This document shows, piece after piece, positions 32,950 to 43,240 of a stretch of DNA of 64,000 nucleotides. Made by a program: the position numbers and the translations under genes. The notes beneath the pieces were generated by a model that was given only the letters and a program-made list of their open reading frames with translations, ran no database searches and had not been told where the DNA came from. The DNA is from Oehlia diaphana (Eukaryota > Glomeromycota > Glomeromycetes > Glomerales > Glomeraceae), in the NCBI GenBank assembly GCA_003833135.1, contig QZLH01000080.1:61140-125139 (forward strand), read 5' to 3'. Every line of letters begins with the position of its first letter. Within the stretch, counting starts at the first letter, position 1.

Positions 32950-33172
32950 TCTCTTCTTATTTGTTCTCTTAAATTTTATTTCTTCTCTTTGGCGAGGTAC
33001 TTCTGGGTGATATCGAGGATTGACCCCGTCGTACTCTTTCTGAGGATCTGGTGATGTCAGTTACGATTGGCTTGTTTGTTAGTTATCGTTTTGTTTTTTA
33101 CTTCATTAATTGATGTTTCTACAATGTGTGCTACAAACTGATCACCTACGATAAAAATAAAAATAAAAATAA
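32290..33172 (+). mobile_element. 5'-truncated non-LTR retrotransposon (LINE-like) copy
   Basis: The composition shifts to mixed codons with C/G third positions. A 131-codon frame (32290-32685) reads 'SKLKAKSFSRVLDKQKFYGI', 'FYFESHEDLLRCLEAPHHW' and a Lys/Ser-rich segment. This is the style of the ORF1 (nucleic-acid binding) protein of glomeromycotan LINEs, but that match is from general familiarity only. After it come a GC-rich stretch, a T run of about 68 bases (32877-32945) and a 3' end finishing in '(AAAAT)n' repeats ('GATAAAAATAAAAATAAAAA'). Such tails are typical of target-primed non-LTR insertions. There is no reverse transcriptase here. Confidence 0.45.
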
Positions 33173-34229
33173 AACAATAATTTTAAATAATTCTATCTTA
33201 AGTAAAAATTTTGGTAACAATAGCAAACCACCCAAGAATCTTTAACCTAGCTTTAGTATTGGTTGTGATAGAACCTTCCGAACTATCGGATGCTTTTTCA
33301 GTACTACTAGATGCAATAATTTCTGTGTTATCTGATGTTTTTTAGTGGATTCACATAATCTTACGGTTTTTTTTGGCAGGTAGACGTGCTTTTCTTTTTG
33401 AATTATTATCCGTCATTTCTCTTCCGGTGGCTGGTTTGAATTATCTGAAGGAATTGCTTGTTCGACATTATTTGATGATCAGTTTCTATTTTTTTCTGGT
33501 TTGCGATATGTTTGGTAGCACTAGATTCCGAATTATCTGAATTAAATATTAGACTTTTTAGTACTTATTAGAAATAACCAAGTCATGCCATATGTTTTAT
33601 AGTTTTCGTAGTAGATCATGTTTGATGTTTTTTACTAGGTAATTCCATATCTTTAATATTTAATCTGTATTATAGTAAATAAGTTTAAATAGTATTATTT
33701 CTGGTTGCTCACCGGCATATTCCTTTTATTTGATTTTTTCGTAATGTTACGGTAATAACTTTTATGAATAAAAAAAAGAAAAGTTTGTAAATTATGTTAG
33801 ATTTTTTTTTGGTTCGTTATAAGATCAACTAGTATGATTAAAATAATGAGTTGGAAATATCTGAGTCTAGTGAACCAAAAAAGGAAAAGAAGAAATGATT
33901 CATATAACTTTTAGGCGCGTATTTTAAACCAAAAAAGGTAAGAAAAAACTACCAAAAAGAGGATCATATATATATATATATAGGCGCGTATTTTCAAGCA
34001 AAAACGGATCTTTCAAACGCGTATATAGCCTGTTTTTTCAGTCGAGTATTTAGCTTATTTCTGACTAACACACTAACACGACTGACTAAACTTTTCAACA
34101 ATAACCCTGTTATCCTTTGTATTTATGAATAAGCATAAAGTTAGATTCTCATAACAATTTCACGAAATATAAATAGTATCATTTTTTTATTTTACCTAAA
34201 AAAAATTAAATCTACTTTATTAATAAACA
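33173..34229. other. Intergenic with relics
   Basis: On the minus strand from 33416 a decayed frame reads 'MTDNNSKRKARLPAKKNRK', two stops and then 'TEIIASSSTEKASDSSEGS', possibly an AT-hook-like or transposase N-terminus. A direct repeat 'TAGGCGCGTATTTT' occurs near 33914 and 33982. The remainder is A/T-rich. Confidence 0.3.
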
Positions 34230-35447
34230 TGAATATGAATATAACCAATAAACAACTGAATCCTACCTTGGTCAAGATGGTAAGTTTTATAAAAAGTATT
34301 TCAACTTACAAACCTCCTTCTTACTAAAACTCAACTTCTAGCCATTACTTCCTATCTAAGGGGAGAAAGGATAAGTCCTCATATAATGGGTTCTTGACAC
34401 AATGCCACAATGTCATAGTTAAAACATCATTTTCAAATAGTTTCTGGGGTGATCTTGATAACTTCTGGGCTACAAATTTCATACAAGATATAGAAAAGCT
34501 GAACTTGGATCAGGAAATTCTTGATTTGTTAAAAGCAAAGGTGCATTTTTTTTGTTTTGAAAAGGCTTGGAAAATGATATTCATAGATGATTATGGTGAA
34601 CAGCTGAGAAATCTTTTACTTCAGGCCAAGATGAACTCCTCCCAACAAGAAAAGAATACTTTCCAAGCTTACTTCCACAAAAGCATATCCACATTATCAT
34701 AAAGTTATCATATCTTCCATCTCATATTAGTTATTCTCTATATGGTACTACTTCAAAGACTACTACAAGGGTAGATGGCTAACCACTAAGAAAGGTGATG
34801 CTTTGGGAGAACTTTTTCAATAATGTAAACACATACAACTTTGATGAATTAGATCGAAAATGGAAATTCAAAGAACTAATGTTTGTCAATGATTTTATAG
34901 TAACTGAAGAAGAGGTGGTTTGACAAGCTCTTAATGTCAATATTTTTTTGGTATTAAAAAGGCTTTTCTCAGATTATAAGTTTTCAATGCAGAAAGTTTA
35001 TGTTTCCAGAAAGCCTGATTACTCTTGTTATTACCAAGAAAAGCTATGAATCTTAGTGATCAAAACTAAGAGAATACATATTTTAGAAGGCATTAAGGAT
35101 GGTCAGAAATTGTTGGTTTTTATAAAAAGAATGCTAAAGCAAGGGATGTAGTTCAGCAACTTTATAATTACATGTCAGAAAATGAACTGCAATCTGGTGT
35201 GCTGTCTACATATGATAGACATTGGTTCATTAAAAGAGATTACCAAGATATTTATATTTCAGAATCTCTTTCACTTGATACAAGTTTCTCACCAGTTCTC
35301 AAAGCTTACACATATATAGCTCTACAAGCAAAGGAGAATCCTTATTCTCTTCATCTCAACAAAGTTAAAGTGCAGGTAAAAGATATAAAACAATTTCACT
35401 ATGACCTTCGGTTAAGACACTCTTCCAATACTTTTGAAAAAAATTAA
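34230..35447 (+). pseudogene. Decayed PD-(D/E)XK-type nuclease-like gene
   Basis: Fragments in three frames line up into one protein. 34394-34702 gives 'SNSFWGDLDNFWATNFIQDI' and a charged helical region. 34790-34920 reads 'NTYNFDELDRKWKFKEL' and 'VTEEEVV', then a stop. 34940-35060 reads 'LKRLFSDYKFSMQKVYVSRK' followed by 'PDYSCYYQEKL', a stop and 'ILVIKTKR'. 35150-35447 reads 'ARDVVQQLYNYMSENELQSG', 'VLSTYDRHWFIKR' and 'FSPVLKAYTYIALQA'. The order PD...(E)xK followed by 'QLYNYM....GVLSTYD.WF' matches restriction-endonuclease-like domains that precede kinase domains in many glomeromycotan proteins. The catalytic E position reads K (VIKTK). A possible first exon starts at 34230. No kinase domain follows. 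Confidence 0.5.
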
Positions 35448-35652
35448 GTTCAAAAGTAAACTAAGTGAAGGAGAATACTTTTAGAGAATCCCATCAATAT
35501 ATCAAAAATATACTAAAACCAGATAACGTAACCATTGTGAGTCCGGAGCTATTATTTATATATATATAGTTTATAGATGTAGCAGTCTCAGTGATGTGAC
35601 ATGTGTGGAAAAATGGACCTTGCTACGTGATCCAATATGTGATTAACATAAT

Positions 35653-35814
35653 TGTCCAGAGCGAAGCAAAGGCACTATGAAAAAAAATCGATTATGTGAA
35701 ATTCTGTTTGCCACGTGATCGTTGCCCAATGAAATCACAAATTTTATTTTTTGCTCAACGGTTCCCGACTTCCCGTATATAGTCCTTTGCTTTGCTCCGG
35801 ACAAAATGTTTTAG
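35653..35814. mobile_element. MITE-like inverted-repeat element, about 162 bp
   Basis: The left end is 'TTGTCCAGAGCGAAGCAAAG' and the reverse-complemented right end 'TTGTCCGGAGCAAAGCAAAG'. They match at 18 of 20 positions, and both continue with an 'ACTAT' word. The interior is non-coding. The target duplication is not clear. Confidence 0.5.
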
Positions 35815-36219
35815 AAATTTAATTCTATATGGGCTATCATATATCGAAAATATATTAAAAATATGTTATAGAAATTTAATTTATTTAGTAATTAAAAAAA
35901 AAAGATTTTTTAAAATTGTAAGTGAAGAAGATTGTGAAAAAATAAATAGGAAAATTTTAAGTTAGTCAAACAAAAGATGGTAACAACAAACTGAAGAGAG
36001 AGCATTGCGAAAAATCTAATATATCAGATATTGTTTAAACAACGAAAGTGAATTAAGTAATATTATGAAAATTAAAATAGCAAGTATAAGAAGTACATTG
36101 GTTCAATGGATGTATATAGAGGCAATAATAAACAAAAGAAAAAGAAGAAATTTTGGTTACTAGAAGCGTTATTTTTCTTAAACAATATTAGATTATAATC
36201 ATATAATGAAAGGAGGTTT
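35815..36219. other. Intergenic, A/T-rich
   Basis: Spacer between the MITE and the LINE relic. It probably includes further degraded LINE sequence, but no frame could be read with confidence. Confidence 0.3.
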
Positions 36220-37212
36220 ATAACGATAGACGAATCTTTACATACGAAACTTTATAATAACAGCCTTAAAAGTGTTAAATCCACAAATATAATGTGTATC
36301 TCGCAGTTATTTGATGAAAATAATAAACTTAAATCATGGAAACAAATAACAACCGAAGCAGATAGTACTAGAAGTAGTAAAGACGTTGTGCCTAATTGAT
36401 TTAAAGAAATAGAGGAAATAATGTTGTTGCAAGACGTGAGAAAAAGGGAAGTGTTTGGGATATATGAAATTTGTGAAGAGAAGTATAAATAATTAGATGG
36501 CTTTTATATAAAAAATACAAGTTGGAAATTATTTGATAAAAAATTTAACGAAACGATTTTCTATTAATATAGTAATAGATAAAAGGACGGAAATATTTAA
36601 TAATATATATAAGATGAAAATTTTAAAATGAATGTTTAGAGATATTTTAGAGTCTAATTCAATAGATTAGTTCAATAATTTTATTATACGAACGCGTAAT
36701 AATAGAGGAATTGGTTGGGTTAGAAGCGATAAGGAAGAAAAAATTTTTAAAAAAATTTAACGTCAAAATTATGAACAGTATGAACGTCACAGAACTTGAA
36801 ATACTAGCTGTAATAACAGTCCTAATAAGCATTCCAGAAAATAATAAGATTAATAAAACAGATAATATATATATAACTAATTGAAAAAAACAGTGTAACA
36901 TGAAAATCAAGAAGAATATGGAATGTCAATAACATACAAATGTAATTAATTAGTGTAAATACAAGGCTGAGTTAATTCCGCTAGATTTTTTTGAACGTAT
37001 ACAAAATCAAAATTAATGATGTTAAAGTAGATTGAGATACTACTTTTGAAATCATTTTGAACGAATTTAACAAAGTAGATCATGATTTAAAAGATAACAA
37101 ATTCAAAGTATATAAAATTACGAATTTTCTAGAAGGATTACCGGCTTCATATTAGATACCCAAATATATTTGAGAACAAAATATGTGTGAGATGTTTTAA
37201 AGCACACGATAA
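36220..37212 (+). mobile_element. Decayed LINE ORF2 C-terminal region
   Basis: Pieces in shifting frames read 'ESLHTKLYNNSLKSVKSTNI', 'MCISQLFDENNKLKSWKQIT', 'WFKEIEEIMLL' (the W is now a stop) and, near the end, 'LKDNKFKVYKITNFLEGLPA' followed by 'ICVRCFKAHDK'. The order 'Y.N.L.....MF...L......W.Q', 'W(F)KEIE' and 'K.(K/R)...FL..LP' then CxxC resembles the region after the reverse transcriptase in glomeromycotan LINE ORF2 proteins, as I know them. Many stops show that it is dead. Confidence 0.4.
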
Positions 37213-37817
37213 GGTACAGTATTTAAAAAAAAAAATAGAAATTTATATATTTAAAATAAAAATATATATATAAAATATTAATATAAATTGTAAAGAAAAA
37301 ATATAAAAAAAACGAGTTTTTTTTTTAAAAAAAAAAGAAAAAAAAAGAAAAAAAAATTGCGATACGGTATGCTGCGACCGTTCACACTGTACGGGATAGA
37401 GGGTGTGACGAGTTCTCGGGACACGCGATATACTGTATTATGTTTAACAGTGCAATACACAGTACACAATAAACTAAATAAATTGTGCAAACAAGTATTT
37501 ATAAAATTAAATGTGGAATTTCGCTTGAACACTTCCAATTTGTCTTACTTGTTTAGATTGTAAAAATAAATATGGTCAAAATTGTACATTTGTACTTGCC
37601 AAGCAAGAAAAGTAGAATGGAAGAGGAAAAAAATTGAACGTGACTATATAGTTAGACTTAATTCAAAAACTTTTACACAAAAGGATGTTACAGAACAGAA
37701 AATTGCATTAATATAACGGCCAAACCATACCTACATTTCAGATTGTGATTCCCACAAGTATCAATCTACTTTTTCTTTCAAAAGACTCAATATTTTATAT
37801 CATTATTTGTAAGAATT
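37213..37817. other. Intergenic; homopolymers and a GC-richer island
   Basis: A/T runs to 37355, then an island at 37356-37470 ('GATACGGTATGCTGCGACCG', 'GGGTGTGACGAGTTCTCGGG') probably from an old element. No gene is supported. Confidence 0.3.
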
Positions 37818-37930
37818 CTCCAGCTAATTCCAGCAACCATTATTCTACACTTTCTACTAATTGATGACGATGTCGATATGGTGATGTGTAAATTCTAACC
37901 ATCAGTTGAAGAACTTGCACCACTGGTTGT
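37818..37930 (-). pseudogene. Scrap of the amino-acid transporter last exon
   Basis: The plus-strand words 'TAATTCCAGCAACCATTATT', 'CTACACTTTCT', 'TTGATGACGATG' and 'CAGTTGAAGAACTTGCACCA' occur in the same order as in the last exon of the transporter gene (43330-43620). Pieces between them are deleted here. It is a short, internally deleted duplicate of that exon, about 5.4 kb from its source and in the same orientation. Confidence 0.6.
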
Positions 37931-38059
37931 TTTTCAATAATATTTACGTTGCGTAATATCTTTTTTAATTTAAATCTTAAATAAATAGTATAATAAAATT
38001 ATTTGTACTATAAGTATATTTATCAAAATCTTATTACCATACACTTTATATATTCTCAA

Positions 38060-38245
38060 AGAGTTACAGTCAACTGTATATCGATATGTCGAGACATATA
38101 TGAAATTTTAGAAAATATCATTATATCAAAGTTATACCGATATTTATATGTCCTCACATATAGTGGGAAAATAAAATTTTATCGGTATATCAAGTTTTTA
38201 ATAGTATATAGGTATATCGAATATCGGTATATCGAGATGACACCA
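38060..38245. repeat. Cluster of 'CGGTATATCGA' words
   Basis: Variants of TATACCGATAT / CGGTATATCGA occur at least six times in both orientations, and the cluster ends with 'CGAGATGACACCAATCATTA'. Clustered palindromic words beside an abrupt GC-richer end suggest a DNA-transposon subterminal region. The other end was not identified. Confidence 0.35.
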
Positions 38246-38786
38246 ATCATTAGTAAATGGGTTATGAGGTTTTAAGCACTGAAGATTTACAGAGGCACCC
38301 AATAAATTAATTATAGTCATTAATACGTAGATTTCCTTTATTTATTAGATGCATGAACTCTTTATTTAAACATAACTCATATTCCTGTTCAGATCCGTGC
38401 ATCTATTTCAATTTATTCGTAGACAATCATGATGTTTGGTCTTTACAATATAGTATAATAGACTCAACAGGTAATAGGATCAACGGGTGTGCGTTTGTAT
38501 TACAACATTTATTATCTCTTATCGATATTATAATATCATATTTTATAAATGTTAAAGCATTGTTTGGATTTATTTAATTATATAAATTTATATTTAATAT
38601 TCTAACTAACTGAAATAAGGTATAATACGAAAAAAGAATTATTTAAATTACAAACTAAGACACACATGATGATGTTGATTTACCTACTCTAACCTTAGTG
38701 TTTAAAAAAAAAAATGTAAATAATGGGAAAAAATTCAAATTTCTATAAAGAATATAGAAAATTTAGTAATCTAAAATCAAGTAAAT
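38246..38786. other. Intergenic, A/T-rich
   Basis: 3' flank of the minus-strand kinase. No further gene is supported. Confidence 0.4.
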
Positions 38787-41062
38787 TCAAAATATTAAGA
38801 ACAATAAAAATAAAAATGAAAAGAGCAATACTTTACCATCGGGAATCTCTAATTCATCTTGTGCTTCTGAATGAAGGTTTGGATCGTTATGTATTTCCTT
38901 TTCATCTATAAGACAAAAAAAAAAAAAAATTAAAAATTAAAAATTAAAACTATAAGCATAATTTTATAAAATAATAGTTTAGTTACATTACATGCCATAA
39001 ATATCATCATATTTTTTTACTCGCAGTTGTATTGTTTCCATATTATAATTGCTTTGAGTATCTAAACATAAAATTAATATTTCTTATAAGCATTATAATA
39101 GCTAATTAATTTATTGGTAATAGTTATTTTACTTACCATCTTTTGTATTTATTTGTAGATCATTAAGTGCTTTGGATAAGTCTTCATTACCTAAAAGTTA
39201 TTATATTAATATTTAAGTTATTTCAAGAAAAAATTCTTCATAAAAAATTACCTTTAAGAGTATCGTTTTCCCGGTTAATTGATTTATTAAAATCATCAAC
39301 TGAAAGAAAAAATCAATTAATTACAACAATTAATTAATACTTGTTACAAAATATTTTACAAATACTTACTACTGTTATCGGGAATATTAAAATTATCATA
39401 TGATTTGCTGTGAAATGCTACAAAATTGAAGATATTGAATATTAGTAAAATTATCAATAATAAAATAAATTATTATTTGCCAATACCTTCTTGTTCTTCT
39501 ATTAATAAAAAAAATATTATAATCAATATTAATATACATTATATTTAAATTAAACAAAAATATTGAATAATTAATAATTATATAAATGTGTTAAATGTGT
39601 TTAATACCTTCTGTTGCATTTCTTGGTTCAGGTAAGTTTTCAAATTGATGAACTTTACTTGTAAATAATCTGCTACTTGTATAATTTGTTTCAAACCAAC
39701 TTGTTCTATTTATTTCTAAATTATTATTTACTTCTGATATAATTGTTGTATTTAGGTAATATAAATTAATTTCTCTTATTTTTTTCGCAAGTGTAAAAGC
39801 ATCAAGTCTCTTTAATGGATCAGCATCCCAACATTGTTTCATTAAACTTTCATATTCTAAGGGAGTTCCTGATACTATTCTTGGTCTTTTACCATTAATG
39901 ATATTCATTGCAAGATCATAATCATGTTCATAATTAATAAATGGTGGTTGTCCAGATGAAATTTCCCACATAAGCATTGCAATACTGTAAATATCAGATG
40001 CTTTTGTAGTTTGTTTTCCAGAAATAACCTCAGGTGCTATATAAGGAAGATTTCCATATATACTGTTTTGTGGTTTATCTGCAGGGCCACAGAATCCAAG
40101 ATCACTAATATACCATCTCTGATTAAGTTTTGAAAATATTATATTTCCAGAATGCAAATCTCTATGAACTGCATTTTCCTCATGGATAATATTAATTGCA
40201 CTAACTATGTACACAGCAATTTGTACTTTTTCTTTCCAGGTAAGTTGGTTATGATTTTGTTGTAAATATTTTCTTAAATCTATATCCCCTTCAAGCATTA
40301 CGAGATAAAAATCACCATTTGATGGATCTTGTGTTAAACCATAACATCGAATAATATCTGCCCATTTATTGCTTATAGTTAAATGTGATTTAGCCTATAA
40401 TAATCAATTTTTTTTTTAATAAAAAATTTTAAAAACTTCAATTATTTAATATTCTTTTAATTACTACAAACCTCTTCAATCCATCTTTGATTTGCATTTT
40501 CAACATTTTCTAATTTTTTAAGTATTACATTATGTCTTCCAAATCTTTTTGGTTGTTGTTCTTTAGAATCCCACTCATAATATCTTCCATCAATCCAACT
40601 TGCTGTATAAATTTCAGAATATCCACCTTTCGTTAAATAATTAATATTTTGTAAATTATTATATGGAATCCATTCAATTATATTCGCTGGAACACATGAT
40701 TCCTTTTGACATGTTTGTATTAAATTATCAATATCTTTATTTCCAGATGTCCAATTTGAAAATTTTGCTTTTAAATAATTTTGAAGACAATATTCACAAT
40801 ATGATGTAGCCAAACATTTTTGATTACAATTTTCACAAATTCTTCTTGTTCCTGAATTATCTTGAATTTTATCCGCATCATAAGAAAGAGTTATAATTCT
40901 TATTGCTTCAGTTATTTCATCTTCTGTAAGAGTTTCATCAACAAGAAGTGTTTGTTTTCGAAATTCGAAATGTTTGTGTATGTTACTGTTAATATTCACA
41001 TCTATTAATTCATTTGACCTCATAATTGCTGCCCAAACTACATCTTCCCTATTAGTTGACAT
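38787..41062 (-). CDS. Protein kinase with zinc-binding N-terminus and micro-exon tail (about 573 aa)
   Basis: Exons: 41062-40472, 40394-39608, 39498-39487 (12 nt), 39417-39373, 39299-39252, 39190-39137, 39061-38996 and 38905-38787. Residues 76-92 hold C76-C79-C89-C92. 'FSNWTSGNKDIDNLIQ' and 'EWIPYNNL' lead into the kinase domain: GGYS loop 146-149, Lys182 (VILK), HRD 274-276 ('HRDLHSGN'), Asp295 (DLG) and APE 317-319. All catalytic residues are present, so it should be active. The tail is spread over phase-1 micro-exons ('EEQE', 'AFHSKSYDNFNIPDNS', 'DDFNKSINREN', 'DPNLHSEAQDELEIPD'). The exon ending at 38996 needs a GC donor (GCATGT). Without it translation stops after 'DDIYGM' at 38988. The exact C-terminus is uncertain. 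It is an inverted paralogue of 52713-54859. Confidence 0.83.
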
Positions 41063-42120
41063 AATGCAATCTTATATTATCTTTTTATTGATTTTGAAAT
41101 AAAACGTTGAAATAAAAAAGAAAATTGTTTTATCGAAAGTTATACAAATAAATGGCAAATGTTTCATGAAGAATGCTGTATTACGGAAGTATGTTGGTGT
41201 ACACATTATGCAGCTTGTAATACAATAAAAAGAAAAAAATTCATGTGAATTTAAATTTTGATATACTGTAAATAGTAAGAAACGTAAATTCATTTTACAT
41301 AGTCTGTAGAAACCTTTTTATGTGTTGTAATACTATAATCATTTTTAATAATCTGAAAATATCAAAAGAAGTGTAACGATAAATACTTGTTACTTCGGAA
41401 TGAGTACGTCGCAAAATTATCAACATCACATTTCTGAAATGAAAGAACTTATTATTATTAGATATACTCAAAAATAATTTTACCTAGATAATTATGTAAT
41501 GATAAAATAATAATTATATCAAAGGTTCATTTTTTTAAAAATTTTGAAAATATTATTCTTCAAATCGCGTCAAATTATCGATGTGAAGTAAATCATGTCA
41601 TGATTTTAACCATCTAGATCACATTTCTATATTTGAAGTAATAATACCTTTTCACGACATAGAAAATTTCAATATATAGATTGTTTTTAAAACTCGTTAG
41701 TTGAACTACAAAGGATAATTATTCTTTAGGGTAGAGTCAATTTACTTCGTCGTGCGTGACGGCGATTCTAATATTCAGGACTTCTAATAAGAGAATCATG
41801 AACATTAAATTGGTGCCAAGTGAGAAAGAGACCTTATCAAAATATTTTCTATTTTATAAGGCGTAAAAATTTTGAATACGTGTAGTATGATTTTTTATTA
41901 GCTGAATAATTAGCCATTATTAACGAAACTTCATAATTAAACAAAAATAATTATTGCGTCAATCAAGAAAGATTTATGATTTTCTCCTCTATTTTTTTTT
42001 TTTTTATTTATAATAATTTTTAATTGAATGGATACGAAAAATATATTTGGATTAATCGGATTAATTTGATAGAAAAATTTTACTTTTAAAGACAAAAAAA
42101 AAAAAAAAAAAAAAAAAAAA
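41063..42120. other. Intergenic, presumed kinase promoter and A/T-rich spacer
   Basis: Upstream region of the minus-strand kinase, ending in a poly-A tract that runs into the gap. No gene is supported. Confidence 0.4.
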
Positions 42121-42723
42121 NNNNNNNNNNNNNNNNNNNNNNNNNNNNNNNNNNNNNNNNNNNNNNNNNNNNNNNNNNNNNNNNNNNNNNNNNNNNNNNN
42201 NNNNNNNNNNNNNNNNNNNNNNNNNNNNNNNNNNNNNNNNNNNNNNNNNNNNNNNNNNNNNNNNNNNNNNNNNNNNNNNNNNNNNNNNNNNNNNNNNNNN
42301 NNNNNNNNNNNNNNNNNNNNNNNNNNNNNNNNNNNNNNNNNNNNNNNNNNNNNNNNNNNNNNNNNNNNNNNNNNNNNNNNNNNNNNNNNNNNNNNNNNNN
42401 NNNNNNNNNNNNNNNNNNNNNNNNNNNNNNNNNNNNNNNNNNNNNNNNNNNNNNNNNNNNNNNNNNNNNNNNNNNNNNNNNNNNNNNNNNNNNNNNNNNN
42501 NNNNNNNNNNNNNNNNNNNNNNNNNNNNNNNNNNNNNNNNNNNNNNNNNNNNNNNNNNNNNNNNNNNNNNNNNNNNNNNNNNNNNNNNNNNNNNNNNNNN
42601 NNNNNNNNNNNNNNNNNNNNNNNNNNNNNNNNNNNNNNNNNNNNNNNNNNNNNNNNNNNNNNNNNNNNNNNNNNNNNNNNNNNNNNNNNNNNNNNNNNNN
42701 NNNNNNNNNNNNNNNNNNNNNNN
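42121..42723. other. Assembly gap (603 N)
   Basis: The left flank is a run of about 29 A, and the first known bases on the right are AAAG. The break is probably a homopolymer failure. Confidence 0.9.
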
Positions 42724-43240
42724 AAAGTTAGCCATGTTTCTGTATTAAGAATTAAAAAAAAAAAGAAAAAATTTCTCTATATATAAGGCGCCATTTATCT
42801 ATTTATATACATTTTAATTCAAGTGAAAAAAAATTTTTTAAACTAAGTAATAATGCAAATAATGCAAATAATAATTTGGTATAAAAATCGGGGATGTCTT
42901 AAAAATTTAAAAATTTTCTTTTAATATTTTAATATTTTAATTCTTTTTCCCTCCCTCTCCCCATATATTCATTTCAATCATAAAAAAAAATAATTAATTC
43001 AAGATTTCTTTTCTTTTGTTCATATATTTTTATTTTAATTTTTAATTTTTTTTTTTTTTTTTGTAATAAAAAACAAACGATTAAATAATTAGATCAATTA
43101 AATTAAAAAAAAAAGTAAAAAAAACTATTTTTACATCTATTATTATTATCTTTTTATTTTCTACCTACCTTCGTCTCTTTTGTAAAATTATGACATACAC
43201 ATATACATACTTCATCACGCCAAAAAAAAAAAAAGATTTC
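42724..43240. other. 3' flank of the transporter gene
   Basis: A/T homopolymers and C/T-rich patches. No gene is supported. Confidence 0.4.

Noticed and set aside
32785..33054. 89-codon frame rich in Phe
   Set aside because: It is the translation of a 68-base T run in the 3' part of a LINE copy.
38003..38275. 90-codon frame rich in Tyr, Ile and Arg
   Set aside because: Produced by the CGGTATATCGA word cluster, not a gene.
42061..42735. Frame through the second N gap
   Set aside because: Same artefact; known residues are a poly-Phe run from a homopolymer.
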